Assembly: GCF_002879855.1 (NCBI RefSeq)
Contig: NZ_PNYB01000003.1
Span: forward strand, 248,001-312,000
Reading direction: 5' to 3'
DNA: 64,000 nt
DNA from: Trinickia soli
GTDB lineage: Bacteria; Pseudomonadota; Gammaproteobacteria; Burkholderiales; Burkholderiaceae
Position numbers and translations under genes: made by a program. The notes beneath the pieces were generated by a model that had not been told where the DNA came from, made no database searches, and saw only the letters and a list, made by a program, of their open reading frames with translations. Of the stretch, positions 26,490 through 35,435 are shown piece by piece. The number at the start of each line of letters is the position of its first letter. Positions within the stretch are counted from its first letter, which is position 1.

Positions 26490-26841
26490 ATCGCTTCGCG
26501 CACCGATCGGAACGCCGCCCTGCTCTTGCAGGCGCAGGCTGTGACGATTTCGCGGGCCCAGGGCCTCGCGGCGAGGAAACAGATACAGCGGGACATCGTA
26601 ACGGCCTCCCTACGCGATGGCGTCAGTAAACGGGGACAAAGGAACGAGCATGGGGCAAGCACGCGGCGTTCCCGGCATCCGTTGCCCACCGCCCGCCGGC
26701 AACTGTCATCTGGAAGACAACTTCGAATCGCGCCCGCTCCTACACTGCGGCGCAGCAGGTGACACGAAAGCGGGCGAAGCGAAGCGCGGCCGCCCCGCAT
26801 GGGCAGGGACGGGTCGTTTTGCATGAACAGTGGGGAGACAG
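26490..26841. other. Intergenic region between divergent pqiA and CoA-transferase genes
   Basis: 352 bp. I see no convincing gene, strong palindrome or consensus promoter. Both flanking units must start here, so weak promoters are presumably present. Confidence 0.5.
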
Positions 26842-27612
26842 ATGCGATACGCAAACAAAGTCAAATCGATCGAGGCAGCACTCGCGCCGCTGCGTTCGGG
26901 CATGCGTCTCATGCTCGGCGAGTTCGTCGGCGCGGGGGAAGCAGCCTGCTGCATCGAAGCGCTGCTCACCAGCGACATCCGCGACCTGACGCTGATCGCG
27001 AATACCCCGGGCTTGCGGGGCGGCTTCCTGAAGGCGCAGCTTTTCGCATCGGGGCAATTGGCGGAATTTATCGGCACGCATGTCGGGACGACCGACGAGT
27101 CGACGTCGGCCTATTTGACCGACGCCGTCCGCGTCACCGAGTTCTTCCCCATGGGAACCTGGGCCGAAAAAGTACGCGCGGGCGCGATGGGCCTGGGCGC
27201 CGTGCTCGTGCCGGTCGGGATCGGCATCCTCGATCAGCCGGGCATGTTCCCCGCGCGCGCCCAGCCGAAGGAAAAGCTCGCGCTCGACGGTCGCGAGTTC
27301 TTCGTCGAACGGCCCCTGACGGCCGACGTCTCGATCATCAAGGGCTGGCGCGCCGATATGTTCGGGAACGTCGAGTTTCGCGGCACGTCGCTGCAGAATC
27401 AGCGCGAGATCGCCATGGCCGGGCGCTACACGGTGGTCGAAGTGAACGAGATCGTCGAAGTCGGCGCGATCGCGCCCGAGCGCGTCGGCTGCCCCGGCGT
27501 ATTCATAGACGCCGTCGTGCAGGGGCTCACGCTCGAAGCCCAGCATGCCCTTTACAAGGCTCAATGGGCGAAGCTGGGCCGTCTGCCGCAAGACACCGCC
27601 GCGAGCGCCTGA
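26842..27612 (+). CDS. CoA-transferase subunit A (3-oxoacid CoA-transferase type)
   Basis: 256 residues from ATG 26842, with GGGGAGA upstream. Family I subunit A pattern: KSIEAALAPLRSGMRLMLGEF, GEAACCIEALL, TDESTSAYLTD, FPMGTWAEKVRAGAMGLGAV and ADMFGNVEFRGTSLQNQREI. With subunit B it moves CoA between acyl-CoA and a short organic acid. The acid cannot be told from sequence; succinyl-CoA:3-ketoacid or acetyl/butyrate types are possible. An 87-bp gap precedes subunit B. Confidence 0.88.
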   Translation: MRYANKVKSIEAALAPLRSGMRLMLGEFVGAGEAACCIEALLTSDIRDLTLIANTPGLRGGFLKAQLFASGQLAEFIGTHVGTTDESTSAYLTDAVRVTEFFPMGTWAEKVRAGAMGLGAVLVPVGIGILDQPGMFPARAQPKEKLALDGREFFVERPLTADVSIIKGWRADMFGNVEFRGTSLQNQREIAMAGRYTVVEVNEIVEVGAIAPERVGCPGVFIDAVVQGLTLEAQHALYKAQWAKLGRLPQDTAASA

Positions 27613-27699
27613 GGGCCGGGCGCCGTTCGAACGACTGCCGAACGACAAGCGCCCCGGCAATGAACGATGACCGACCGATCCATCCGCGAGGAGACCACG

Positions 27700-28380
27700 A
27701 TGCTGACCCGCACCTACCCGACCGATCCCAAGCAACGCATCGCCGCACGGTGCGCACAGGAGTTCATCGCCGGAGAAGTCGTCAATCTCGGCCTTGGCAT
27801 CCCGACCCTGACAGCGAACTACCTGGATGCCGACGCCGGCATCATCTTTCATACTGAAAACGGCGCGTTCGGGTTCGGCGGACGGCCTTCGCTCGCGGCC
27901 CTCGACAGCGACTGCACGAACGCCGGCACCGAGCCGATCACGCTGCCGCCCGGCGCCGCGCTGATGGATCTGGCCACTTCGCTCGGCGCAATGCGCAACG
28001 GTTATCTGGATGTGACGATACTGGGCGCGCTGCAAGTCGACGCACTCGGGAATCTGGCCAACTGGGCATGCCGCCGCGACGGCAAGTGGTGGCCCGGCAT
28101 CGGCGGAGCGATGGACCTGTGCTACGGCACGCCGAAAGTCATTGCGGCGCTCGCGCATACGGACAAGCACGGCCGCTCCAAGATCCTGCCGCGCTGCACG
28201 CTGCCGCTGACGGGACGCGCCTGCGTCAAGGTGATCGTCACCGAACACGCCGTCTTCGACGTGGCCGAACAGGGCTTGCTGCTGCGCGAAATCATTTCGC
28301 ATGCGACACTCGACGACGTGCGCGCCATGACCGCAGCGCCGTTCTCGCTCTCGCCCGCTTTCGAGCAGGTTGCGCGCTGA
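27700..28380 (+). CDS. CoA-transferase subunit B
   Basis: 226 residues from ATG 27700, chosen because GAGGAG lies six bases upstream; an ATG at 27667 lacks one. The catalytic glutamate is in HTENGAFG (the SENG motif of the family). Other marks are VVNLGLGIPTLTANYL, LGAMRNGYLDVTILGALQVD and GNLANWACRRDGKWWPGIGGA. It pairs with the preceding gene to form the active enzyme. Confidence 0.9.
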   Translation: MLTRTYPTDPKQRIAARCAQEFIAGEVVNLGLGIPTLTANYLDADAGIIFHTENGAFGFGGRPSLAALDSDCTNAGTEPITLPPGAALMDLATSLGAMRNGYLDVTILGALQVDALGNLANWACRRDGKWWPGIGGAMDLCYGTPKVIAALAHTDKHGRSKILPRCTLPLTGRACVKVIVTEHAVFDVAEQGLLLREIISHATLDDVRAMTAAPFSLSPAFEQVAR

Positions 28381-28445
28381 GCGGGCGGCCCGCCGGCGAA
28401 TCCCATCACGCGCTGAGGCGCGGTCGGGCTACACCGGCGCCACGA

Positions 28446-28494
<49 letters not shown>

Positions 28495-28526
28495 ATTCGA
28501 CATCCAACCTCGGGAGAATGCCAACG

Positions 28527-29234
28527 ATGTCCAGTTCCGCCGCCGGCCGCTCGGCCGAATGGTTCTTCGATTTCGTCTCGCCGTTCGCTTATCTGCAACT
28601 CGAGCAGTTCCACAAGCTGCCCGCCACGCTGACCGTCGAGCCGCGGCCGATGGTGCTCGGCGCGATCCTCGCCCATGTGGGGCAACGCGGCCCGGCCGAA
28701 ATCGCGGCCAAACGCGTTTTCACCTATCGGCATGCACTTTATCGAGCGCAAAAGCTCGGCATCGCCTACACCATGCCGCCCGCGCACCCGTTCAATCCGA
28801 TCAAGACGTTGCGGCTCGCCATCGCCATGGGCGGTTCGCTCGAAGTCATCCAGCGCATCTTCCGCTACATCTGGCGCGACGGCCGTGACGTTTCCTCGCC
28901 TGAAGGGTTTGCTTCGCTGTGCGAAGCCATGGGCTATCCGCAAGGCGTCGAAGCCGTGGAAACGGCAGCGGTCAAGGATGAACTCAGACGCAACACCGAC
29001 CGCGCGCTCGCACTCGACGTGTTCGGCGCACCGACGTTCGTGCTCGACGGCGAATTGTTCTGGGGAGAAGATGCGACCGATATGTTCGTCGACTGCGTGG
29101 CTTCGCGCGACTGGCTCGATTCGGCGGAGGTGAAGCGCGTGAGCCAACTGCCGATCGGCATTCAGCGCAATACAAGCGATGCTGCTGCGAACAAGCCTAC
29201 CCCAGCGGCGGCCGCGCCTGCCCCGAGCGCATGA
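28527..29234 (+). CDS. DsbA-fold 2-hydroxychromene-2-carboxylate isomerase-like protein
   Basis: 235 residues from ATG 28527, with GGGAGA about ten bases upstream; ATG 28518 is possible. Pattern of the NahD/kappa-GST family: WFFDFVSPFAYLQLEQF (glutathione-site Ser in SPFAY), RHALYRAQKLGI, FNPIKTLRLAIA, VFGAPTFVLDGELFWGED. It would isomerise an aromatic ring-cleavage product or act as a glutathione-linked oxidoreductase. A low-complexity Ala/Pro tail (PTPAAAAPAPSA) is unusual. It overlaps the Crp-type gene by ATGA. Confidence 0.87.
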   Translation: MSSSAAGRSAEWFFDFVSPFAYLQLEQFHKLPATLTVEPRPMVLGAILAHVGQRGPAEIAAKRVFTYRHALYRAQKLGIAYTMPPAHPFNPIKTLRLAIAMGGSLEVIQRIFRYIWRDGRDVSSPEGFASLCEAMGYPQGVEAVETAAVKDELRRNTDRALALDVFGAPTFVLDGELFWGEDATDMFVDCVASRDWLDSAEVKRVSQLPIGIQRNTSDAAANKPTPAAAAPAPSA

Positions 29235-29950
29235 GCCTGACCTTGCCGCGCAGCGACCCCGATCCGGGCGGACCGGGCATCGGCCGCGCGCGGCTCGCGC
29301 ATATCGCCGCCTGGTCGCTCGATTTGCCCGATGACGAAGCCGAGCGTGCGTGCGCCGGTATCGTCGAAAGAACGTTCGCGCGCGGCGCCTGCATCTGTCC
29401 GAAGAATACGACGCTCGAAAGCTGGACCGGCGTCGTCTCGGGTCTCGTCAAAGTGGGCGCCGTCTCCTCCGAAGGCCGCAGCGTCACATTTACGGGGGTG
29501 CCGGCGGGTGGCTGGTTCGGCGAAGGCACCGTACTGAAGAACGAGCCGCGCCGCTACGACATCGTTGCGCTGCGCAACACGCGCATGGCGTTCATGGACC
29601 GGGCGACGTTCATGTGGCTCGTCGAGCACAGTGTCGTCTTCAACCGCTTTCTCGTGCGTCAACTGAACGAGCGGCTGGGCCATTTCATGGCATTGCTCGA
29701 ATACGACCGCATGCTCGATGCGACACCGCGTCTCGCGCGTTGCATCGCATCGCTGTTCAATCCGGTGCTCTACCCCGGCGGCGGCGATCATCTGGAAATC
29801 ACGCAGGAAGAACTGGGCTTGCTGTCGGGGATCACACGGCAGGTGGCCAATCAAGCGCTCAAAGCGCTGCAGAAAGATGGCGTCGTCAGGCTCGAATACG
29901 GCGGCGTGACCGTGGTGGACCTGGAACGGCTGCGCAACTACGGGGCGTAA
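29231..29950 (+). CDS. Crp/Fnr-family transcriptional regulator
   Basis: 239 residues. N-terminal cyclic-nucleotide-binding-like domain (ESWTGVVSGLVKVGAVS, GVPAGGWFGEGTVLKNEPRR) and a C-terminal winged helix-turn-helix (LEITQEELGLLSGITRQVAN, QALKALQKDGVVRLEYGG). The Fnr-type N-terminal cysteine cluster is not seen. Start overlap with the isomerase suggests co-transcription and possible control of this locus. Confidence 0.88.
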   Translation: MSLTLPRSDPDPGGPGIGRARLAHIAAWSLDLPDDEAERACAGIVERTFARGACICPKNTTLESWTGVVSGLVKVGAVSSEGRSVTFTGVPAGGWFGEGTVLKNEPRRYDIVALRNTRMAFMDRATFMWLVEHSVVFNRFLVRQLNERLGHFMALLEYDRMLDATPRLARCIASLFNPVLYPGGGDHLEITQEELGLLSGITRQVANQALKALQKDGVVRLEYGGVTVVDLERLRNYGA

Positions 29951-30037
29951 GCCCCGATGCGGCGCAGCCGGAATCGCGTCTGCGGTCGATCAGTCAGGCG
30001 CCCAGTGCCCGCGCACCCAATCCTCCCTCGTCTTCGG

Positions 30038-31204
30038 TCACACGGTGACGAGCCCTGTCAGCGGTTTCGTCTGCCGCGTCTGCGGAAAGAGCGATGCACC
30101 CGTGCGCTGCGGATCGAGGCCGAAGGTCTCGCTCGCCGCCCCGGCGAGCAGGGCGTCGAGCGACGTGGTCGGCTGCAGGTCTCGTCCCTCGTAGAGATCC
30201 GCCGGGCGCAGCCCCGGCCAATCGGCCAATACGCGGCCGCCGCGCACGCCGCCGCCGAGCAGCATCGCCGCCGACGCGGTGCCGTGATCGGTGCCGCCCG
30301 TGCCGTTGACGGCGGCCGTGCGGCCGAACTCGGTAGCGACGACGACCGTCGTCTTCGCCCATACGGGGCCGAGGCCGTCGTGCAGCGCGCCCACCATCGC
30401 ATCGAGCGCCTTGAGCTGCGCCGCAAGGCGCGCGGTCTGCCCGCTATGCGTGTCCCAACCGCCCGTTTCGATCATGGCGATGCGGGGCCCGTCGTCGCGC
30501 GCCAAAAAACTCGCGGCGACTTTGCCCAGACCTGCGGCGTCGCCGTGTGCGCGCGTGCCGCCGGCCATATCGTGCGCGGACATCGCCGAGCGCCAGAGCG
30601 GCCCCAGTTGCGCGTCGTTTTCATACAGGGCGCCGACGCGCAGCAGCAGGTCGTCGGGCGCGCTTGGCAGACCAGACGGCGCGTACGAGGCAACGTCGAC
30701 CTTGCCGCGCAGCGCCGCGGGCACCGTCGGCGCGAACGCGATCGCCTGCGCACGGCTCGGCCCTACCAGCGCGACCAGGCGATTGAGCCAGCCGTCGCGC
30801 ACGCTGTAAGGGGCATTGCTGCCCGTTTCGAGCACGTTTTGGCCGTCGAAGTGCGAGCGATCACGGTATGGCGTGGCCACGGCATGCACGAACAACGCCT
30901 GGCGCTGCGCGTAGAGCCGGGCCGTTCGCTGCAACGACGGATGCAGCGCGAAGGTGCCGTCGAGTCGCGTCGCAGCCGGTCCGGTCGCGCCGGCCGACAC
31001 GTCCACGGCGATCGGGCCGCGCAGCGTCGCGTAGGCCGGCTCGGCATACGGCACGACGATATGCAGGCCGTCCGCCGCGCCGCGTTGGATGATGAACACG
31101 AAACGGCGATCGGATTGCACGCTCGCAAGCACCATCTGCGGGGCCACGAGCATCGCACCGGCGCCAGCGGCCGTGATGCGTAGGAAATTGCGGCGAGACG
31201 TCAT
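30038..31204 (-). CDS. DUF1501 exported protein
   Basis: 388 residues from ATG 31204 (MTSRRNFLRITAAGAG), with AAAGGAG six bases upstream; an ATG two codons earlier is too close to the ribosome site. The twin-arginine motif SRRNFLRI predicts Tat export. DUF1501 pattern: FVFIIQRGAADGLHIVVPY, HPSLQRTARLY, SHFDGQNVLETG, METGGWDTH (read here IETGGWDTH), TEFGRTAAVNGTGGTDHGTA. The fold is related to alkaline phosphatase/sulfatase. It starts 2 bp after the DUF1800 gene stop. Confidence 0.9.
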   Translation of the reverse strand: MTSRRNFLRITAAGAGAMLVAPQMVLASVQSDRRFVFIIQRGAADGLHIVVPYAEPAYATLRGPIAVDVSAGATGPAATRLDGTFALHPSLQRTARLYAQRQALFVHAVATPYRDRSHFDGQNVLETGSNAPYSVRDGWLNRLVALVGPSRAQAIAFAPTVPAALRGKVDVASYAPSGLPSAPDDLLLRVGALYENDAQLGPLWRSAMSAHDMAGGTRAHGDAAGLGKVAASFLARDDGPRIAMIETGGWDTHSGQTARLAAQLKALDAMVGALHDGLGPVWAKTTVVVATEFGRTAAVNGTGGTDHGTASAAMLLGGGVRGGRVLADWPGLRPADLYEGRDLQPTTSLDALLAGAASETFGLDPQRTGASLFPQTRQTKPLTGLVTV

Positions 31205-31206
31205 GC

Positions 31207-32643
31207 TCATCTCCTTTGGAAGTCGGGCGAAACGAGCAGCAGCGCGAGCGCCGTGGGCGCGCTCTCGGCGCGCGACACCGCGAGGGCCGTCGCGGGACTG
31301 AGCGAACCGGCCGTCAGGACCGGCCCGAGCGTGCGGGCATCGACACGATCGCCGACGCGCGCAGCGATCCGCTGTGCGAGCTCGACGCGCCTCACGAGCG
31401 CATCGGGCGCGGCCCAGCTTGCAGCGACATCGTCGTAGCCGGCCGGCGAACCGGGCCGCCAGACCGGTTGTCCGAGCTGCGTCAGCAGCGGCGCCGCTTT
31501 GACGCCGTCGAGTTCGCGCGCGCCGAGCCCGCGCAGCGTCGAAATCGTCCACTCCCAGGGCGTTTTAAATTTGACCGGGGTGTGCGTCCATGCGTCGTTC
31601 GAAGCGACGAGCGCGCGATAGACGGTCGGTAGATCTCCACCGCTCGATTGGAACGCATGCGCCAATCGAGCGACGAGCGCTGCGCTCGGATCGTCGCCCG
31701 CGAAGTGCCGGGCGAGCTTCGTCGCCACGTGCCGCGCGGTGGCGGGTGCGGCCGCGAGATCGTGCAGGACGGCGAGCGCTTGCGCCTCGTCGCTCTGATC
31801 GTAGCGGCGGCCCATGATGGTTCGCTCGCCGGGCTCGTGCAGCCGGGGGCGGAACACAAAGGTGCCGGGCGTCCCGTCGGCTGCCTTCGGCCCGACGATG
31901 CTCCAGCCCGTCAGGGCGCGCGCGAATTCCGTGACGTCGCCTTGGGTATAGCCGGTGCGCACGCCGAGCGTATGAAGCTCCATGATTTCGCGGGCAAGGT
32001 TCTCGTTGAGCCCCAGCTTCGCTGCCCTGCGAGGGGGCTGCTGCTGCCCTTGAACCGGCCCGGCGGGAGACCGAAGCGCGCGCGCATCGGCACGCAGGGC
32101 CGCCATGCTATCGGGCCCGACCGAGCGCACCTGGTCGAGAAATATCTGCATCGCGGGATGCCGTTCGACGGCGAGCAGCATGTCGTCGAAGCGGCCCAAC
32201 ACGTGCGGTCGGATCGCTTCGGCCTCGAACGCACCGGCCAGGGCCGCGACCTGCGGCTTCTCCGTCGAAATCGCGAAGTGGTTGCTCCAAAAATGCACGA
32301 GCCGCTCGATAAACGGCGCACCCGTTGTCAGCGCGCTTTGCACGCGCGCATCGACGGCGTCGCGGTAGGCATCGCGCACTTCCGTGCGGACCATTTGCCG
32401 CGCGGCGACTTTGCTTGCTTCGCCGGCGCCGCTGACCGCCTGTTGTCGCGCGGCGGCCAGCGACTGTTCGAGCGTCTGCGCATTGGGCAACTGCGCCCAG
32501 GCGGGCGGGCTCGGATCGTATCGATCGAATTGCGCAAGCAGCCATGCTTTCGGATCGGCGGGCGGCGGCTCGTCGTCGCGGGCGCCGAGCCCGAAACGGT
32601 TCAGCGCGATGGCCGCTTCGGTCAAATGCGGTGAATCGGTCAT
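31207..32643 (-). CDS. DUF1800 family protein
   Basis: 478 residues from ATG 32643 (MTDSPHLTEAAIALNRFG). Family features: the LNRFGLGAR start, VHFWSNHFAIST, NENLAREIMELHTLGV, YTQGDVTEFARALTGWSI and VATKLARHFAGDDP. DUF1800 and DUF1501 proteins are nearly always neighbours and probably act together at the cell surface; their biochemical role is not established. No signal peptide is obvious here, unlike the Tat-borne partner. Confidence 0.9.
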   Translation of the reverse strand: MTDSPHLTEAAIALNRFGLGARDDEPPPADPKAWLLAQFDRYDPSPPAWAQLPNAQTLEQSLAAARQQAVSGAGEASKVAARQMVRTEVRDAYRDAVDARVQSALTTGAPFIERLVHFWSNHFAISTEKPQVAALAGAFEAEAIRPHVLGRFDDMLLAVERHPAMQIFLDQVRSVGPDSMAALRADARALRSPAGPVQGQQQPPRRAAKLGLNENLAREIMELHTLGVRTGYTQGDVTEFARALTGWSIVGPKAADGTPGTFVFRPRLHEPGERTIMGRRYDQSDEAQALAVLHDLAAAPATARHVATKLARHFAGDDPSAALVARLAHAFQSSGGDLPTVYRALVASNDAWTHTPVKFKTPWEWTISTLRGLGARELDGVKAAPLLTQLGQPVWRPGSPAGYDDVAASWAAPDALVRRVELAQRIAARVGDRVDARTLGPVLTAGSLSPATALAVSRAESAPTALALLLVSPDFQRR

Positions 32644-32870
32644 GCTGGTCTCGCTCCCTCTGTCGATGTGGCGTCGCGATGGTGCTTTAACGGCGCATGC
32701 AGACGTCATCCGTCGCATTGCTTCAATTATTTTTTTAAGCGACGGAACGGCTATCGGCGTCGATGTCACATATCACTGGCGTCCGCTCGCAAACGGCCTA
32801 TGCTACGAGAACGCCGCCCTCGCGCTTGCCGGGCACGGCCGCCCGCTCTTTCCTCCTACGGAGGTCCGCC

Positions 32871-33356
32871 ATGTCGATGAGTCCCACGCTGGAAGCCTGC
32901 CTGCAAGGCAAAGGCTGCCAATACGAAGTCATCCACCATCCCTACAGCCACTCGAGCATCGAAACGGCCGCGGCGGCACACGTGCCCGGCGATCGTTTGG
33001 CGAAAACGGTATTGCTCGAAGACGAACAAGGCTACGTCGCGGCCGTGCTGCCGTCGACTCACGCGGTCCGCCTCTCGGAAATCTGGGAAATGACCGGGCG
33101 CCACCTGACGCTGGCCAGTGAAACGGACATGCGCGAGCTATTCAAGGATTGCGAGCCCGGCGCGCTGCCGCCCGTCTGCACCGAGTACGGCATGATGACT
33201 TTCCTCGACGAAAGCCTCGCGCAGCAACCCGATATCTACTTCGAAGCCGGCGATCACGAAGAACTGGTGCATATGAGTTCGGACCAGTTTCTCGCCTTGA
33301 TGGACCGCGCCGAACGGGCGCGCTTCGCCCATCGCATGCAAGGCGTGTCGATGTGA
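32871..33356 (+). CDS. YbaK/ProX-type aminoacyl-tRNA deacylase
   Basis: 161 residues from ATG 32871, with TACGGAGG directly upstream; longer frames have no ribosome site. YbaK fold marks: YEVIHHPYSHSSIETAAAAH, GDRLAKTVLLED (conserved Lys that contacts the tRNA ester), AVLPSTHAVRL, DCEPGALPPVCTEYGM and IYFEAGDHEELVHMS. Such proteins hydrolyse mischarged tRNA, for example Ala- or Cys-tRNA(Pro). It is divergent from the DUF1800 gene across 227 bp. Confidence 0.87.
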   Translation: MSMSPTLEACLQGKGCQYEVIHHPYSHSSIETAAAAHVPGDRLAKTVLLEDEQGYVAAVLPSTHAVRLSEIWEMTGRHLTLASETDMRELFKDCEPGALPPVCTEYGMMTFLDESLAQQPDIYFEAGDHEELVHMSSDQFLALMDRAERARFAHRMQGVSM

Positions 33357-33358
33357 AA

Positions 33359-33424
33359 TCGGTCTGAGGTCGGTCTGACGTCGGTCGGAGGTCGGCTTCA
33401 GGTCGGCTTCAGGTCGGTCCGAGC
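33359..33424. repeat. Six tandem 11-bp units after the deacylase gene
   Basis: Units read TCGGTCTGAGG, TCGGTCTGACG, TCGGTCGGAGG, TCGGCTTCAGG, TCGGCTTCAGG and TCGGTCCGAGC. Two neighbours are identical; the rest differ by one to four bases. It starts right after the stop codon and lies between two convergent genes. Confidence 0.9.
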
Positions 33425-33460
33425 AGGACAGACGCCCGCCAGCGCGGCGCGGCGCGCCGC

Positions 33461-33979
33461 TCATTGCCCGTTCGCATCGGATGTCTGGCTTGGCTCGCGC
33501 GGCCGCTTCGCCAGTGGCTCCCGCCACTGCCCGCGCAACCTCAGACCCTGCGCGAAGGTCGCGCGCTCGGCCGGTGTGAGCGTTTGGACGAACGCGGCCA
33601 CGGCCGCCTCGACGCGTTCGCGCACCCGGCGATCGGCTGCGCGCGTGTTTTCGAGCGCCGTGTCGAGCGCAGAGCGGTCGAATTGCGGCGCAGCGACGAG
33701 CCGCAATACCTCCCGTCGCCCTTCGCGGGCTTGCTGCGCAAGCGGTCGGGCCTCGCGCCGCGCTTGGCGCAGCGCATCCTGGAACTGCCGTTGCCGCTCC
33801 GGCGAGAGCGCTTGAGCGGCGTAACGCAGCGCCGGTGGGGCCCCGGCCGCCGCGACGGCGGCTGGCGAGTCGTGCCGGGCCGAAAACCAGCGATAGGCGC
33901 CGCCCGCGATCGCACCCAAGAGAAAAATGTTCAGCGCGAGCGAGCCGATGCAGAGCGCTTTGATGGCACGTGTCGTCAT
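33461..33979 (-). CDS. Periplasmic heavy-metal-sensor-like protein (Metal_resist/CpxP-like)
   Basis: 172 residues. One N-terminal membrane anchor (ALCIGSLALNIFLLGAIAGG), then a helical periplasmic domain rich in Arg/Gln/Glu: LSPERQRQFQDALRQARREA, ALENTRAADRRVRERVEAAV and AFVQTLTPAERATFAQGLR. The paired LxPExR(x)Q-type motifs are those of CnrX/Spy/CpxP-like sensors. It overlaps the upstream membrane gene by ATGA in an operon led by an ECF sigma gene, so it may sense a periplasmic signal for that sigma factor. Confidence 0.82.
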   Translation of the reverse strand: MTTRAIKALCIGSLALNIFLLGAIAGGAYRWFSARHDSPAAVAAAGAPPALRYAAQALSPERQRQFQDALRQARREARPLAQQAREGRREVLRLVAAPQFDRSALDTALENTRAADRRVRERVEAAVAAFVQTLTPAERATFAQGLRLRGQWREPLAKRPREPSQTSDANGQ

Positions 33980-34419
33980 TCGACGCTCCCCTCGCCGCCC
34001 GTCGCATCGAATCCCGTCGAGAAATACGAGGACTCGTGCGGCGCCGGCCCATGCTCGCCCGTCACCATCAGTAGCGACATCGCCATCGCCCCGGCCGCCA
34101 GCCCGGCGATGCCGGCCCCGGCCAGCGCCGCCCCCGGCACCCACCAGAAGCGGGGCCGCGCGCCCCTGAGCCCGGCCCGGCCAGCCCCCTGCGCCGAAGC
34201 GACGATGCGGCGCTGCAGCGCACGGCTGGCCGGCTCGACGAGATCCGCAGCCAAGCCCGCGTCCACAGCCGCGGCCGCGGCGAGCCACTGCTGCGCCTCG
34301 CGCGGGTGCGCTTGTGCGAACGCGCATGCCGCCGCGCGCTCATCCGCGGGCCAGCGGCGCGGGTCGGCGCCGTAGGCGTCGACAATCCGAGCGAATCGTT
34401 CCGAGGTCATCGTCGTCAT
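33976..34419 (-). CDS. Membrane protein in the ECF sigma operon, possible anti-sigma factor
   Basis: 147 residues from ATG 34419, with AAGGAAG upstream. The N-terminal cytosolic half (ERFARIVDAYGADPRRWPAD, CAFAQAHPREAQQWLAAAAA) is of a type often found after ECF genes. A single hydrophobic segment (AALAGAGIAGLAAGAMAMSL) follows, then a short periplasmic tail. No zinc motif is seen. Position between sigma gene and metal-sensor gene suggests that it holds the sigma factor, but this is inference. Confidence 0.7.
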   Translation of the reverse strand: MTTMTSERFARIVDAYGADPRRWPADERAAACAFAQAHPREAQQWLAAAAAVDAGLAADLVEPASRALQRRIVASAQGAGRAGLRGARPRFWWVPGAALAGAGIAGLAAGAMAMSLLMVTGEHGPAPHESSYFSTGFDATGGEGSVE

Positions 34420-34438
34420 CGATCTTCCTTGCAAATCG

Positions 34439-35068
34439 TCATCGTTTGCGCGTGGCGGCGGAACGCTCGCCCTCGCGTGCGGGTCCGGAATGAGCCGGCG
34501 GCGGTGCGTTCTGCGCGGCTTCCGTCAATTGGGCGCGGATGGCCCGTCGCGCCCGCACGAGCAGGCTTTCAAGCGCATCGACGCTGATGCCCATCAAGCT
34601 CGCCGTTTCCGCGTTCGACAGTTCCTGGTAATAGGTGAGCACGAGCGCCTCGCGTTGGCGCGGCGGCAAGGCCGCGAGCGCCTGTCGCACGCGCGCGCCG
34701 TGCTGGCGCGCTTCGAGCGCTACTTCGGGCCCGCTCGGCGCGAGCGCCTCGTCCTCGGGTGGCGCATCCTCCGGCGCGGGGTCGGGCGTTTCGCGCCGCG
34801 CGCGCAACCGGTCGTAGCAGAGGTTCATCGCGACGCGGTGCAGCCAGGTGTCGAAGCGCGCCTCGCCTTCGCGCCAATGCGGCGCTTGTTTCCAGATCCG
34901 CACGAAGGCCTCCTGCGCCACGTCTTCGGCCTCCATGCGATCGCCCAGCATGCGAACGGCCAATGCGAGCAATCTCGGCAGCTTGCGCGCGACGAGCTGG
35001 CGCACGGCCGATGCGTCGTCGCGCGCCACGCGAGCCACGAGTTCGGCATCGAGATCGCGCTCGCTCAA
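34439..35068 (-). CDS. ECF RNA polymerase sigma factor (second)
   Basis: 209 residues. Region 2: LAVRMLGDRMEAEDVAQEAF, VRIWKQAPHW and FDTWLHRVAMNLCYDRLR. Region 4: LPPRQREALVLTYYQELSN and GISVDALESLLVRARRAIR. A Pro/Glu-rich linker separates them, and the Ala/Pro/Arg-rich tail is long. It is the first gene of a three-gene minus-strand operon with the possible anti-sigma and metal-sensor genes. CnrH-like metal-responsive sigma factors are the nearest analogy. Confidence 0.92.
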   Translation of the reverse strand: MSERDLDAELVARVARDDASAVRQLVARKLPRLLALAVRMLGDRMEAEDVAQEAFVRIWKQAPHWREGEARFDTWLHRVAMNLCYDRLRARRETPDPAPEDAPPEDEALAPSGPEVALEARQHGARVRQALAALPPRQREALVLTYYQELSNAETASLMGISVDALESLLVRARRAIRAQLTEAAQNAPPPAHSGPAREGERSAATRKR

Positions 35069-35435
35069 TATGGCCCTCTCTCGCTCTGGATGCGCCCCGT
35101 CATCGAATTTGTCCGATCTCCGAACATCGCGCCGTGTCTTAGCCGGTAAAACCCATTAAACGGACGGCGCGGCAAAACCCGTCGCGAAACGGCCGCGAAA
35201 GGGTGGACAGCCGCGGGCGGAGCACTGCAGTTGGTCAACCGCGGGTCACAATCTGCGGCACGAAGCGCCGCCAGACGGAGCCTAACGCAGTTGGCGTAAG
35301 CCCCGACGCGGATTTTTTTGAAAACCTTTACGCTGCGAGGGGACCGGCATAGAGTCAATACGCAATAAACGCCGGCCCACGTCCGCAATACCGTTAGTCC
35401 ATCTGCTGCACGCTTCGCCTCGAGGAGTGATTTTC
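35069..35435. other. Divergent promoter region between the second ECF operon and DUF3311-symporter genes
   Basis: 367 bp without a gene. It contains the direct repeats at 35144-35192. On the plus strand a weak promoter is possible, TTTACG and TAGAGT with 17 bp between them near 35325-35355, feeding the DUF3311 gene. Nothing else stands out. Confidence 0.5.
35144..35192. promoter_or_regulatory. Imperfect direct repeats upstream of the second ECF gene
   Basis: CGGTAAAACCCATTAAACGG (35144-35163) and CGGCAAAACCCGTCGCGAAACGG in two parts (35170-35192), sharing CGGYAAAACCCRT and a trailing AAACGG. On the minus strand these give GGGTTTT boxes about 80-120 bp before the sigma start, so they may be ECF promoter elements or activator sites. 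Confidence 0.45.
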
